Assembly: GCF_000315625.1 (NCBI RefSeq)
Contig: NW_005434531.1
Location: 124,631-156,752 of the forward strand
Reading direction: 5' to 3'
DNA: 32,122 bases
From: Guillardia theta CCMP2712
Lineage: Eukaryota > Cryptophyceae > Pyrenomonadales > Geminigeraceae
This document shows positions 10,073 to 21,568 of this stretch, piece by piece. Each line of letters opens with the position of its first letter. Positions within the stretch are counted from its first letter, which is position 1. The translations under genes were made by a program, and so were the position numbers. Below the pieces are notes generated by a model, which was not told the origin of the DNA, ran no database searches, and was given only the letters and a program-made list of their open reading frames with translations.

Positions 10073-12817
10073 TCATCCTTCAAAGATGAACTTCACCCTG
10101 GACTTCTCCTGTGCTCGCCGAGGCGTCAAACGTGAACTGAGAGGAATCGAGTGCATGAACTGATCGGAGACTCGATTGTGCTGCCGCAGCTCGTGTGGGT
10201 TCACTGAGATGGTCAAGGGTTGAGCATCCTTCCAGACTCTGGGCCTGGGCGTCTCGATACTTGACCGTGAAGACATGTTTCCCTCCTCCTCTGCTCCCTC
10301 GTCCTCTGAAATGCTCAGGTCGAAGTCTGCCCCGACGATGGCCGATACGTCTCGCTGGAAATTTTGGTACAAGATAGAATTTTTCTTCCTGTGGACAAAC
10401 TTTGAACATACCCACACGGATGCCATATCGAGCTCCCGTTCGCGGTCAGACTTGACGTCATTGAAGATTGGAAAATTACCGTCAAGTCTACGATTTCTCC
10501 TCAACCGAACAAAACAATGACCGATGACTCTATCTGCTCCGAATTGAAACTGATCATACACAGATATCATGAAATACAATGCAAGATGTTTGCTGAACAT
10601 TCTCTCGTTCAGACTCATGCAGCCTTTGTACACGCCTTGCTGAAAATGATGTACTTTGCTGAACACAAATCGTTCGTTCCAAATCGGGTTTGAGTTCTGG
10701 AGCACACTCGAGCAAAACTCATGTTTGAACCTTACAGACTCTCCTTGGCTTGCATTCTTATCGCCGATCTTCTGCTGTAAGATGAGCTTCAGCTCGCCGT
10801 CGTCACCAGACGATGCTTTCCGGATCATGACAAGTGAGAGTGTACAATACACAGAGGGCTCCTTGGGCCATGTCAAACGTTGAGGGATATTTTGAGCCGA
10901 GATCAAGGACATTTCGACAGCAAACATGGTTGCATTGTCATGGGATGGTGACGAGGCCTTACTTTGGAAGGCTTCTTTTTCGTTTTTGTCCGGCTCAGAC
11001 TCGTCCTTGCTCTTTCTTTTGCTGTCGTTTCTTGAATTGACAGCAATCCTCTCCAGAAACCTTCTTGCAGAATGTTCTAGTGGTCCCGACAGTTTTCCAT
11101 TCTTGAGTTTCGAGTGCTTGAAAGAAGATTTTGCGATCGTATTCTTGTTGTTGGTCCCTGCACTCGCGTGAGAGACTCTGTCTTCAGATCGCCTGCTGAC
11201 TGTCTTGGACAGAGTAGCTACATCTGCAACCTGAAAACCAATTCTCAGCCTAACAGCAGCCTCTGCATCTTCAGTTGTGTTGAGAACAGGCTCGTGCTTG
11301 TGCTTGAAAAGAGGAAACCAGTCATCGATCGGGTTGCCGGGACGAACCTCTATCACGCACTTGCCGAGTAGAGGGGGACTTCCAAACTTTGCTCGCTCAT
11401 GCACACTGAGAAGGAGAAGGACGTTCTGCCCGTCAAGTGGCGAGTTGTTCACCGTCGACATGATTGTTCGTTGTGATTCGTCGTCCCTGACCACAACGAA
11501 GCTGGGTCTCTTCTCCACCAGCACGTGGGTCTCGTTCCAGACAGGAAACAAGCCTCGGACCTGCCTCGTGATTGCTTGCGGTCTGATCTTGAACGGGCCG
11601 TTGGCTTGGAATGAGTTCATACTCAGTGAGTCTTGACACTCAATACCGTGCTCCAGCTCCAGCTCTTCTTCCTCCGTCTTGTCCGCAAACAGCAACGAGA
11701 CCGCGCAGAACGTCTGAGGGATCAGACCAAAGACTTGGGAGTTTGGGAAGTTCCTGCCCTCGACCACTTGCAGGTCGAACGCATAGGCCGTCTGATCCTC
11801 GTGGTCGGATGGCAGCGATAGCACTTCATCCTCTTCCTCCACTGAGATGTCTGGCGAAAGCGTCGCCTGCTCCTCCTCTGCCGGCTGATCGAAGTGAACG
11901 TGAGCGAGTCCATGAGAGAGTTGGGCAGAGGTCAGTCGTCCATGAAGATGGTCAACGCTCGAGACTCGGGAGATGTCGGGAGAGGGCGGAGAGGCAGCGG
12001 CATCGAAGTCGTCGTCCTGCTGGCCTATGGGGGAGGTGTGGGATGGCGAGCCAGGAGAGCATCTGACGGCGTATCTCAACATCTTCCAGTGAGTCTTCGC
12101 TGCTGCATCTTCGTTGATCAGCCTTAACAACTCAAACTCGAGCTCACGGCTTGTCTGCTCGGACCAGTGCCTTCTAGGATGAAACCTTACCGTCGCCTTG
12201 AGCGCCTGCGCGTCGAACCCGACATCGACTCTTTTCCTATCTACCTGCAACGCATCCTGGACCTCATCCTGCAGAGCCCTTGGCACTATGTGGTCCTTGA
12301 AGTCCGAGATGTGATGGGAGAAAGAGACTGTGAGCATGTGTTCTGCCTCGGACTGCTGCAGGAGGGTGAGGGGAGGGCAGCCAAGGAAGTCAACGGCCGA
12401 CTAACCTCGCTCATCTCCGAGGGACTGGAGGTCGAAGACACTTGAAAGATATCTTCTGTGTGCGGGGACTCTGCCTCGTCCTCTTCCATCGCCTACAGAG
12501 TGTGAGGGCGTGCAGGGAGAAAGCACATGAAACCTGTTGCCGCAGGTCCACCTGAATGGTTTGCATGCTGTCCTTGCTTTCCTACAGGAGATGTTTGATC
12601 GTTGACGATAGAGACAGTAAGAGAAAGATAGAACCTTCCTTGACTCCCTCGTGCCTTCAATGACTTGTTTCCCTGGGACTTGGTATCCGATAGCTATAAG
12701 CTCCCTCTCCTGCGCTCTCTCCTGCGCCTGCTCCTGCTCCTTCCTTTCCTTGTCCTCTTGCATCTTTCTGCGCATCTGCGCCCTTTGTAGCGCCAGCTCT
12801 GAGACGCTCGTGAACAT
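10073..12817 (-). CDS. Two-C2-domain protein with N-terminal coiled coil
   Basis: About 866 residues in four exons read leftward: 12635-12817, 12534-12581, 12406-12492 and 10073-12355, with introns of 53, 41 and 50 bp, all phase 0. I chose the ATG at 12815-12817 because the upstream frame has no ATG before a stop; an extra 5' exon is possible. The N-terminus is a charged Gln/Glu/Arg coiled coil. Two C2-like beta domains follow: one begins FDLQVVEGRNFP and contains PVWNETHVLV, the other begins FAVEMSLISAQNIP and contains PIWNERFVF, the usual C2 strand motif. Between and after them are Ser/Lys-rich linkers and an acidic patch. C2 domains bind phospholipids, often through Ca2+, but the acidic Ca2+ loops are not obviously complete, so binding may be Ca2+-independent. 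Its stop is 16 bp from the stop of the convergent RING gene. Function otherwise unknown. Confidence 0.8.
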
Positions 12818-13522
12818 CCTTTCTTTCCTCTTGCCGAAGGAAAGAATCCTCAGGGATGTTGGAGATGACGAGGGAACAACGTTCAAGCAGGGAAAGGCGT
12901 TGTCTTCACTGTCTTATACTCATGGCTCCGATCTTGCTGCTTCCCCGTTTGTATCCTCAAACTTCCTTCCTCCTCCTCCTCCTTCTCCTCCCTCTGCCTC
13001 CATCGTGTCTAACCACTCCCTGGTGCGCACAATTGAAAAATTCAACACCCGCAATGCAGCCGTTATTAGGGCCGGGCAGGAGGATGCGGTATGTGGCAGC
13101 AGTGCGGTCGAGTGTCGATCATGGGGAGGGAGAGGGGAGAGGGAGGGAGGGAGAGGGAGGGGGGGAGAGGGAGGGAGGGAGGGAGGGAGGGAGGGAGAGA
13201 GGGAGAGAGAGGGAGGGAGGGAGGGAGGGAGGGAGGGAGGAGAGGTGACGTGAAAGGAACGACAAGTGATGTGTGGGGATTTGATGTCGGCACGAGTAAG
13301 ATAAGATGTGTGAAGTACTATGCGAAATTTGATGGAAATAGAGAGAGACGAACTAAGAAAGAGAGAAAGAGGAAAGAGAACTTGGGGAGATTGAGAGGCG
13401 GGGAGTAACGAGAGAACAGGGAGGAGACAAGATGAGAAGAGGGGAGGAGGTTCGAAGTTTTACTTCACATGTAGCAAGCAAGAGAAAGACATCAAGTGAA
13501 AGTGAGAGAGTTCCAAGATGGA
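12818..13522. other. Spacer between divergent genes with GGGA repeat
   Basis: This probably holds the promoters of the C2 gene (leftward) and the orphan gene (rightward). It has a CCT-rich run near 12964-13003 and a long GGGA tract at about 13125-13243. Nothing else is recognisable. Frames through the tract encode only low-complexity Arg/Gly/Glu and are not genes. Confidence 0.55.
13125..13243. repeat. GGGA/GAGA polypurine microsatellite
   Basis: About 120 bp of GGGA and GAGA units on the plus strand, the longest GGGA tract in the window. It lies between two divergent gene starts and could affect local DNA structure. Confidence 0.9.
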
Positions 13523-14725
13523 ATGCAATCATTTCGCTCACGCGCTGAAGAGGCTCGAACAGCATTAGCTACAAGAGAGGTTTCGCAGGCAGACATGCAT
13601 CGCTATAGTACATCTCCCGCTGAAGGCGCAGGATACTCCTCCATCGAGGAGGATGAAACTTTCGTTCCTCTTGGAAGTCGACTTGTTTCTGCAAAGAGAT
13701 CGCCATCCATGCCTCCCAGGCTGAGGAGACTGCGGAGGACGAGGACGAGGTTGAGAACATTAGTAGTCAGACTTCTTGCCGGTGTCCTCCCCAAGAATCT
13801 GCAACAAGACTGTTAGAAATAAAGGGAGGGAGGACGAGGAGCTCTTACGAATTGTTTCGATCTGCCGATGCATCTGAGTTCACACGTGTATCAGCAAACA
13901 CTGCTTCCTATCAAGATTCATCTTTTACCTCATCATTGTCCGACGGCACTCGCCACACGTTAACCTCAAGGTCACTTTCTTGGTCACCTGTCCGCCCCAC
14001 CGTCAGCTCACGCACCAGCCAGCCTCTCACTCGCACGTACCTTGGCCTTCTTGTGGAAGATTGGTTTCTTCTGTCCTCCGAACCCTTGCATCTTGCGATC
14101 GTACCTTCGCTTTCCCTACACACGTACCTTTCACGTGACGCCTCTTCCTCCATCATGGCAACAGACCTGCGCTACAAGAGAAGCTGCGCCAGCCTTGTAC
14201 TGTGACACCTGAAGCTGCTCCATCATCGAGGAAGGCGAAGAAGAACAAGAAAGACCTTGTGCGTTTGATGCATGTTGCAATGGTTGCAATGACTGTGCAC
14301 AACAAAAGCTAGTGAGTCATGACATGCTGATCCCCTCCTCTGATGCCATGCTCTCCTCCTGATCCTCCACGGCAATCTCCACGGCAGCAGACTCATCCCT
14401 TCTTGTCTGTGCATTGCCCCCCACCCCAACTCCACCATCCTCACTTCTCAACGAAAATTTGTCTCTGCACATTCACTCACGTTCTCATTGTCTTCGGGCA
14501 TGAAACCATGGCGAGCAAGTTGGAGCCGCCGGAAAAGAGACCATCGCTGAGGAGAAGCATGAAGATGTCAGCTATGCATCCAAGAGCATGGACGGAAACC
14601 CACCTGGTTGCATGGCAATCGCAAAGGCAAGTCGTCTCATCACAGCCACCAGCAACGTCGGATTGAAACAAGATCCCCTGCAGGAGCCTTTGAGCGCATG
14701 TCGAACCAAGAAACATGAAGGATGA
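13523..14725 (+). CDS. Orphan hypothetical protein, five inferred exons
   Basis: I do not recognise this protein. A consistent model is 13523-13579, 13632-13676, 13720-13970, 14165-14258 and 14516-14725, giving 218 residues. The introns are 52, 43, 194 and 257 bp and all phases agree. The coding-like stretches include an acidic segment ([16 protein letters not shown]), a Ser/Thr-rich middle, a basic patch ([10 protein letters not shown]) and a final exon with [17 protein letters not shown] and [16 protein letters not shown]. There are no clear domains, signal peptide or membrane span. The last acceptor (GAG) is weak. A following open frame at 14715-14900 (SLRPLIVPSSP...) also looks partly coding and might be an alternative 3' end. 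The first two introns are small enough that the unspliced frame 13496-13816 is an alternative reading. Confidence 0.45.
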
Positions 14726-15449
14726 AGCCCCCTCTCATGCTCAACCATCGCTAAGACCTCTCATCGTGCCTAGTAGCCCCCAACTCTCTGCAACGCGCCA
14801 CTCACCTCGGCGTGCTCGGGCGATCCTTCGGCAGAGGAGCGCAGGGGCCGTGCTCCTAGAGAGCAGGAGAAGGGCCCAAGAGCAGGAAGGAAGGAGGAGG
14901 AGGCGAGAGAGGAGGAGGAGAGGAGCAGGAGCAGGAGCAGGAGATGTGCATCCCCGAGCACTGCCATCATGCGCGGCCGCACCATGGTTGTGGAAAGGGA
15001 TAGGTGGGTGGTGAGTCACTGAAGGGGTACACAGAACATACAAAGTTGGGGGTGCAGGGGGTGGTCAAAAAGTTTTGAGCCCAAACTTCTGAACTTTCTA
15101 ACTTCTGAACTTCTTAAGGCTCAGAAGTTTGAGTCACTGTCAGTCACTGCCTAGGCTAACTCTCCGAGGCTCCGGGAGTCCGGGCCGGTTCTGCGCCCGG
15201 CCCGCAGCCGGGGGGGGACGTGACTGCGGGGGCGGGGTGAGGGGCTGGCCCGGCTGGACTGAGTAACGGTCCGGGGCTCCGACTGCACAGCCTGACAGTC
15301 TCAAAGTGACTCGGTGGCCAACCCCCCGCGACAGTTCTCCGAGCGCAGTCACGGCGACAGTCGGATCCTTTGGGGGACAGGTAAATGACTTTCACTTGTT
15401 TCTAAGAGGATCTTCATCTCATCAGTTCAACAAGCCCTCACATGAGCGA
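14726..15449. other. Spacer between convergent genes, with GC-rich island
   Basis: It contains a GGA-rich purine run near 14884-14945, a GGGGTGGTCA word near 15057, several near-repeats of the words GAACTTCT and TCAGAAGTT at 15085-15130, and a GC-rich island at about 15150-15370. No gene is supported beyond the possible alternative 3' end of the orphan gene at its left edge. Confidence 0.5.
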
Positions 15450-18400
15450 CTACCCGATGGGTTCGGACAGAGCAGCGTAGATGTCGAAGAAGGAGATGAG
15501 GTCTCGCTCGTACATGCTGTGAAGCTCCTCGCTCAGCTCCTCCACCTGCCTCATCAGCTCCCTCGTCTCCTCCTCCTCCTTCGCTGCCTGCGCCGCCGTC
15601 GCTGCAGCCTCCTCCTCCTCCTTCGCGGCTCTGGCCGCGGCCTCCTCCTCCTCCTCCTTTCGTCTGGATGCTTCTTCTTCCTCTGCCCTCCTGGCCTCCT
15701 CCTCCGCATCAGTCTCAGGAGGTGCGTCCTCCTCGCTCTTCCCAGCTGCCTCCACCTGCACCTCTGCCAGCGCCTCTCCTTGCTGCGAAGTTGTGGATGA
15801 GCAGGGGGAGGGAAGAAAAGTTTACAGGTGTCACCTGATCCTCTTGATCGTTCTTTGGGGTAGCGGGTTCCTGCTCCTGCTCCTTGGGTTGTCCATCTTC
15901 ATCGCGTCCTGTCCTTTGGTTAGTCGCAACTTTCTGGATAGAGGACAGAGAGGAGAGAGAGGAGAAGAGGTGGACGACTTTGTGAGAGGAAGGAAAAGAG
16001 GAAGAGGAGGAAGAGGAAGAGGAGGAAGAGGAAGAGGAGGAAGAGGAAGAGGAGGAAGAGGAGGAAGAGGAAGAGGAGGAAGAGGAAGAGGAAGAGGAGG
16101 AAGAGGAAGAGGAAGAGGAGGAAGAGGAAGAGGAGGAAGAGGAAGAGGAAGAGGAAGAGGAGGAAGAGGAAGAGGAGGAAGAGGAAGAGGAGGAAGAGGA
16201 AGAGGAGGAAGAGGAGGAAGAGGAAGAGGAGGAAGAGGAAGAGGAGGAAGAGGAAGAGGAAGAGGAGGAAGAGGAAGAGGAAGAGGAGGAAGAGGAAGAG
16301 GAAGAGGAGGAAGAGGAAGAGGAGGAAGAGGAAGAGGAAGAGGAGGAAGAGGAAGAGGAAGAGGAGGAAGAGGAAGAGGAAGAGGAAGAGGAAGAGGAAG
16401 AGGAAGAGGAGGAAGAGGAAGAGGAAGAGGAAGAGGAGGAAGAGGAAGAGGAAGAAGAGGAAGAGGAAGAGGAAGAGGAGGAAGAGGAAGAGGACAGTNN
16501 NNNNNNNNNNNNNNNNNNNNNNNNNNNNNNNNNNNNNNNNNNNNNNNNNNNNNNNNNNNNNNNNNNNNNNNNNNNNNNNNNNNNNNNNNNNNNNNNNNGG
16601 AGGAGGAGGAGGAGGAGGATGAATGACCTGGGATGCATTGGAGGCCTGCGGAGGGTCAGAGGAGCTGGAGGGGAATGGAAACGAGTCACCTTAGAAGCCT
16701 TGGAGATGTTTGACAACTTTGACGCTTGCGAGGACACAGACTCCTGAGAACCCGTCAAATACAACTCTCCTGCTCCTCCTGCTCCTCCTGCTCCTCCTGT
16801 ATCCATCGCGCTCCTCCACTTCCTTCTCTGACCTTATCCTCCTTTCTCCCCGACTTGTTCCCCTGTCTCGTTCTACCACCGCACCCTCCTTCCTCCTCCA
16901 CCTCCCCTCTGCTACTGCCTTGCCCTCTCCCTCCTCTCACCGATACGGATGCCCTGCTCTGAGAGCGCAACTCATCGAAGTCCTCCAGCATCTCCTTCTC
17001 TTCCTCCTCCCGTCTCTCCTCCTCCTCGCGTGCATCTGCGTTGTCGAACAGCTCCACCATCCTCCTCCTCGCTGCGTTTCTTGCTCCGTGTCCTCTGAAC
17101 ACTCGCTGGATCGTCATCGCAGCCTGCCAGCGCCCGTCATACCTGCTACATGCTCCTTCCAACCCTACCTGCTCCTCTTCTGGGGTGGACTGCTCCTCCT
17201 CCTCTTCCTGCTGGAACAAGCATCAGTATCCCTCTCCTCTCCTCTCCTCTCCTCTCCCCCTCCCCAATTTCTCCCTCTCCTCCCCGTTTGTTTCCTGCCT
17301 CCTCCTCCTCTTCTCCTCCTCCTCCTCCTCCTGCTGCTTCTGTTCTCCTCCTCCTCCTCCTGCTCTGTTCTCCTCCTCCTCCTGTTCTCCTGTTCCTCCT
17401 CCTGCTTCTGTTCTCCTGCTCCTCCTCCATACCGGCATTGAATCCAGGAGCTCTTGCAAGTAGACCTGCACCCTCCCCCGCTCCCTGTGTCCTCTCCACA
17501 CCCTCTGCACCGTCATCGCTGAGAAATGCATCGCTCGGCTGCTCGTGACCGCGTACCGGCTCCTCACCTCCTCCTCCTCCTCCTCCCGCGGCATCTTCTT
17601 CACTTCCTTCCTTGCCGCATGGCCCCGCATGACCCTCTGCAGGCAGACAGCAGCTTCGTGCTCCTCTGCCCTCCTCACCAGCTCCTTCCTCGCCCGATGC
17701 CCACGGAAAACTTTCTGCACCCTCAGCGCCGCTGCGCTGGCGCCCACGTCCATAGTGAGGAGGCGGTACCTCCTCCTCCCCCGATGACCATGGAAGACTC
17801 GTTGGATCTGAATGGCGGCAAACTCCTCCGCCAGGCTCTGCCGCAGCCTCGCTCGCTCCATGTGCCCTCGGTACGTCGCCTGCAGCCGCAGGGCCGACCG
17901 CGTCTGGCGGATCAGGAGGAAGCCTTGCCTCCTCCCCACGTGGCCCCTGTACACTGACTGCAGCTTCTGCGCACACGCCTCCTCCCACTCCAGCAGCCTC
18001 ATCATCGCTACCACCTGCCGGTGGTGGACGGCGAACCTCCTCGATATGTGCCCCCTGTAGACAGCCTGCAGCCGGTTGGCCGCGTGCTGCCTGCGAACGA
18101 CGAGCATGTCGAGCCTCGAGATGTGCCCTCGGTAGACGGACTGGATCTTACACGCAAGGAAGTTCATCCTTCTGAACCTCGTCAGCTCTCGCCCCCAGTG
18201 TCCTCGGAGGACGGACTGGATCCTCATAGCCGCTTCGAACTCGATCTCCGACATCTGAAGCTCCCGCTCAGCGTTCGCCTCCAGTCGAGCCAGGTGGCCC
18301 CTGTACACAGCCTGCAGCTTGTTAGCTGCCATGATGATCCGATCGATCGCTCGTTGTTTCTTCTTCCCTCGATAGACGTTCCTCCCGAGATGCCCTCGGT

Positions 18401-19355
18401 AAACAGCTTGCAACTTAGTCACAGCAAACTCATCCAGCTCCAGCGCCTGGTACATCTCCTCCTCCTTCGCCATCCTCCTACCCACATGCCCGCGCCACAC
18501 GGCCTGCAGCTTCGTCGCTGATCGTCGCCTCCACTCCCTCCTCCACTCCTCTCGTCGCTTCGCGATGCTCCTCCGCACCAGATGCGCTCGGTAGGTTGCC
18601 TGGATCCTCGTCGAGCTGAACTTCTCCAGCTCCTCCCACTGCTTGATGCTCTCCTCCCGTATCTTGAGGCGAACAAGATGCCCACGGTAGACCGCCTGAA
18701 TGTCTGCAGCCGCGTCATCCAGCCTCTTCTTGCCCAGCAGCCTCCTGAAGTATCTTCTCGCGTACATGCTCCTGACCGCGCACTGCAGCAGGATTGCGGA
18801 CGAGTTCACCTTCACGGCTGCTCGGTTGTCGATGAGGATCTTCTTGAGCTTCATGAACAAGGAGCGGTAGTACTCGTCGAGAGGATGCTCCCACGAGCTC
18901 ACCCCCGACACGCTGTTGTAGTAGAACACGTTGCCGTTGGCGTCCGTGTGCTCCGACCATCCCTCTGGCAGAGCAGCACACAGCGCCTCCTCCGCGATCC
19001 ACAGCAGGTTCACGTCTCCAATAGGGTCCATGCCGATGTAGCGCGCGTAGTCGACGATCTCCTGTGCTGTTGGACCTCCCCGCTCCTGCGCATCGATAGG
19101 GCTGGAATGTTGGAAGTTCGGCATGGGAGGTGGACCCCCGCCGTGCCCCCTCACAGATCGGGTCATGTTGCTGGGGGGTCGATTGGCAGCAGCAGGGTCC
19201 CTTCCCCCATGTGCGATGATGCTAGACACCCTCTCGTCCACGACCGAACCTATCATCCCTTTACCCATGGACGTAGCGCCGAATGTCGGATTCGAAATCG
19301 ATTGTCCTAGACTTTGCCTGTTCGTCATGGCGCCGCCTCCGTTCGTTCTCATCAT
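15450..19355 (-). CDS. WW-domain protein with a long IQ-motif array
   Basis: About 898 residues in five inferred exons read leftward: 17433-19355, 16941-17207, 16690-16764, 15835-15933 and 15450-15782. Residues 95-165 resemble the N-terminus of the centrosomal/ciliary protein CEP164: EIVDYARYIGMD, then LLWIAEEAL, then a WW domain (LPEGWSEHTDANGNVFYYN, SSWEHPLDEYY). About 16 IQ motifs follow, typically KLQAVYRGHLxR, at roughly 20-40-residue spacing; the last (TIQRVFRGHGARN) is in the second exon. IQ motifs bind calmodulin or EF-hand light chains such as centrin. The C-terminus is an Ala/Glu/Lys/Arg coiled coil ending DIYAALSEPIG. A basal-body or flagellar scaffold role is inferred. The intron 15934-16689 is a purine repeat containing the assembly gap, so an exon could be hidden there. 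The acceptor chosen for 16690-16764 is tentative. Confidence 0.8.
15988..16618. repeat. GGAAGA/GGA polypurine tract interrupted by an assembly gap
   Basis: About 510 bp of GGAAGAGGA-type units precede 100 Ns, and a short GGA run follows the gap. The tract lies in an intron of the IQ-motif gene, where the sense strand is pyrimidine-rich. Its true length is unknown. The long frames that cross it on both strands (poly-Ser, Arg-Gly) are artefacts. Confidence 0.95.
16499..16598. other. Assembly gap of 100 Ns
   Basis: Exactly 100 undefined bases, the conventional size for a gap of unknown length, at the point where the repeat would defeat assembly. Confidence 0.98.
17208..17432 (-). repeat. Polypurine (sense-strand) intron of the IQ-motif gene
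   Basis: This 225-bp GT-AG intron on the minus strand is nearly all GGA/GGAGA repeats in the sense direction, with donor GTATGG and acceptor CCAGCAG. Unlike several other repeat-filled introns here, the sense strand is purine-rich, so the repeat is not simply an expanded polypyrimidine tract. Confidence 0.65.
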
Positions 19356-20978
19356 CTTTGCGGTTGTGGAAGCTGTTGTTGTTGCGTACTTACGATAAAT
19401 GTCGGTGATCTGTCAAGTCCTGATATTCCAACTTAGGTTTGTTGTACTCAGCCTTCTGAGTTGAGTCTAGCAGTCCCAAGGACGCAACGAGCAGCAGGCT
19501 GCCTAGCAGTGAAGCGTCTCAGCTCTTCCCTGATCCTGCTGTGGCGGCTCCCACTCTTTCTCCGATGTGCCTCCTCCTCCTCCTCCTCGCATCAGCTAGA
19601 CGGCACGTTGACCGCTGGCAGGCCGTTGGCAGTTGACTAATCAGAAATTTCCGTTAAAAACCGTTGTTTTTCTTTCTCACCGGTGCTTGCTTGCTCCAAA
19701 CTACCGGTTCTTGAATTTCCTGGATCAAAGTTCAAAGGTTTCAAAATTATGCTACTTAAATTCAAGATTAATCTGTGAAAATTTGTATTTTATCTGTTTC
19801 CAACCCTAGTTTCACTCCACCCGTACTTCCTCCCATTAGTACCCCCTTCTTTCCCCGCCTTGACACTCCATTATAACCCCCCCTGCACTCCCGTAACTCC
19901 GAAAATCCTGCCATCACGTGCAGCCATGGCACGACGGCGAAGCTGCAACATGCCATGACCGCGATGATCGGTTTGATGGAGCGATCTAACGAACTCTCTG
20001 CCATGGGAGCTACATGGCACGACAGGATGAGTTAGGTCGCTGCATGTCCTCTAGGACTGGCTCGGGGGAATGACTGTTATCGCCTCCATCACCTCGATCA
20101 GTTCAAGCTCTCAAGCAGCCTGGCTGGTGGGGCCGTTCGAGAAACGCAAACTTGGTCAGTCAGTACTTTCAACAAACGTCATCGAGGCATAATGCACATA
20201 GAGAAGCTTCCGCCTGCATGAAGGTTTGTATCCCACCCCCCTGCGTCTTTTTATGTTTTGTGTCCTCCGACCATGGACTACAAACTTGGGTGTTGAGAAA
20301 CGGCAATTCGTTGCTGAATATGTTCTACACCTATGAAATACCATGGAAGAATAAGTTATTGTTCACTTTGGGTGCATGGATTGAGTTCGGACCGCTGTTC
20401 TCATGTCCGGTGAAAATTCATGCAATGGTGAACGGTACATGATATATATGTTTTATGATCTCTTCTCCTCCCCCATTCTACTTCGAATCCTTGCTTTTGC
20501 CTGACATTCGCTTTCCCAGATTCATCTACTGGATCGACCTCTTAATCCTGTTCATCCCATGTTATTGAGAAACTCGATCTGGGAGCTCTCAGCCTGTCAC
20601 GAGAGATTCTCTTATCATGGATTCGGCTCTTCTTTGCCAGAATGTTCTGATTGCCGAGATCAACCATTATCGAGATCAGCTCACACCATTGTAAATAACT
20701 GTCGCTTTTGTAAATGATTGTCATCGTTCACATCTTGTTTCCTTGTGACGTTCGAATTCTTTCCATGTAAATCTGCGTATTCTTTCATGTAGCTTTTGTA
20801 GAATAGATTGAAAATTCATTGCAATAAACTATACAGTTTCCAACAAAATTGATTATCACCATCATATGTTCACTTGATCTAAAATTTCCCGAAGGCTGCA
20901 GGGGGGAGCATTGAATTCGACTGCATATCAACTGCATGGCCTTTACACGAAGCTGCCGGATACCTGATTGCAAACAAG
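19356..20978. other. 1.6-kb region with no supported gene
   Basis: The left end should carry the promoter of the IQ-motif gene. A CTC run sits at about 19567-19587 and pyrimidine-rich text at 19800-19890. A 40-codon frame starting at ATG 20070 and a longer frame at about 20152-20442, which has no early ATG, contain some coding-like sequence (FTLGAWIEFGPLFSCPVK). I cannot join them into a gene or match a family. From 20450 to 20978 it is AT-rich and featureless. Confidence 0.45.
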
Positions 20979-21568
20979 TTAGCAAACATCAAAGCTTATC
21001 ATCGTGAAGTTGCTGGATTATGTGAAAACCAAACCAAGAATCTTCTTCATGATAAGATGATAGAGATATCCTCGTAGGCACCCATTTATCGGACCACACG
21101 CACAACAACAGAGAGCAGGGCAATTGTTGCAGACGTCGAATCAAACATGCAGAGGATGGGAATGACTCACGGGTAGGAACAGTCGACTCTCTTGCCAAAT
21201 TTGGTGTTGGAGCTGTAGTCGTTGAGAATCTCAGCCCTTAACTTCTTCATCTGCTCGGCAATCTTTGCCTTCTGAGCATCTGTAAGGACCTTTCTCTTGC
21301 GTCCTTTGGTAGCTTCACCACTCAAATCAGTGTTGGTATCTAAGAAGGTGTTGCTGTGCAAGTTGCTTCCATCATGACGAGCTCGTGCCTTTTGGAACTT
21401 GGAGAGGAACCTGTGCTTGATGAGGGGGTCGGTGACATCTTCAACCAGTCCAGTCGATGCTTCTCGATGACTCGACCATAAGATCATCAGCAGAGCAGCT
21501 ATCATCATCACCAGTCCTGTCATAGCCGCCGCCGCTGCTGCCGCTCGATGTCTCCCCGACATCGACAT
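20979..21568 (-). CDS. Small single-pass membrane protein, hypothetical
   Basis: The first exon, 21171-21568, encodes 132 codons plus two bases, starting MSMSGRHRAAAAAAAMTG. A hydrophobic segment at residues 15-31 (AMTGLVMMIAALLMILW) is preceded by basic residues, suggesting an N-in signal anchor or an uncleaved signal. The rest is hydrophilic with a predicted helix (DAQKAKIAEQMKKLRAEIL) and ends near a strong donor, GTGAGT. I infer a second exon, 20979-21012, after acceptor ATCCAG, which adds a short tail ending SFDVC and a TAA, for 143 residues in all. The second exon is a guess from phase; other acceptors are possible. I do not recognise the family. Confidence 0.5.

Noticed and set aside
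15715-16806. Long poly-Ser frame on the minus strand and Arg-Gly/Glu frames on the plus strand across the gap
   Set aside because: They are translations of a GGAAGA/GGA repeat plus Ns. Only short flanking parts belong to exons of the IQ-motif gene.
17146-17988. 280-codon minus-strand frame
   Set aside because: A shifted frame of the IQ-motif exon and its purine-rich intron; the IQ frame has clear motifs.
20070-20442. A gene from the 40-codon ATG frame and the 96-codon frame at 20152
   Set aside because: The longer frame has no early ATG, no convincing splice pair joins the two, and there is no family resemblance.
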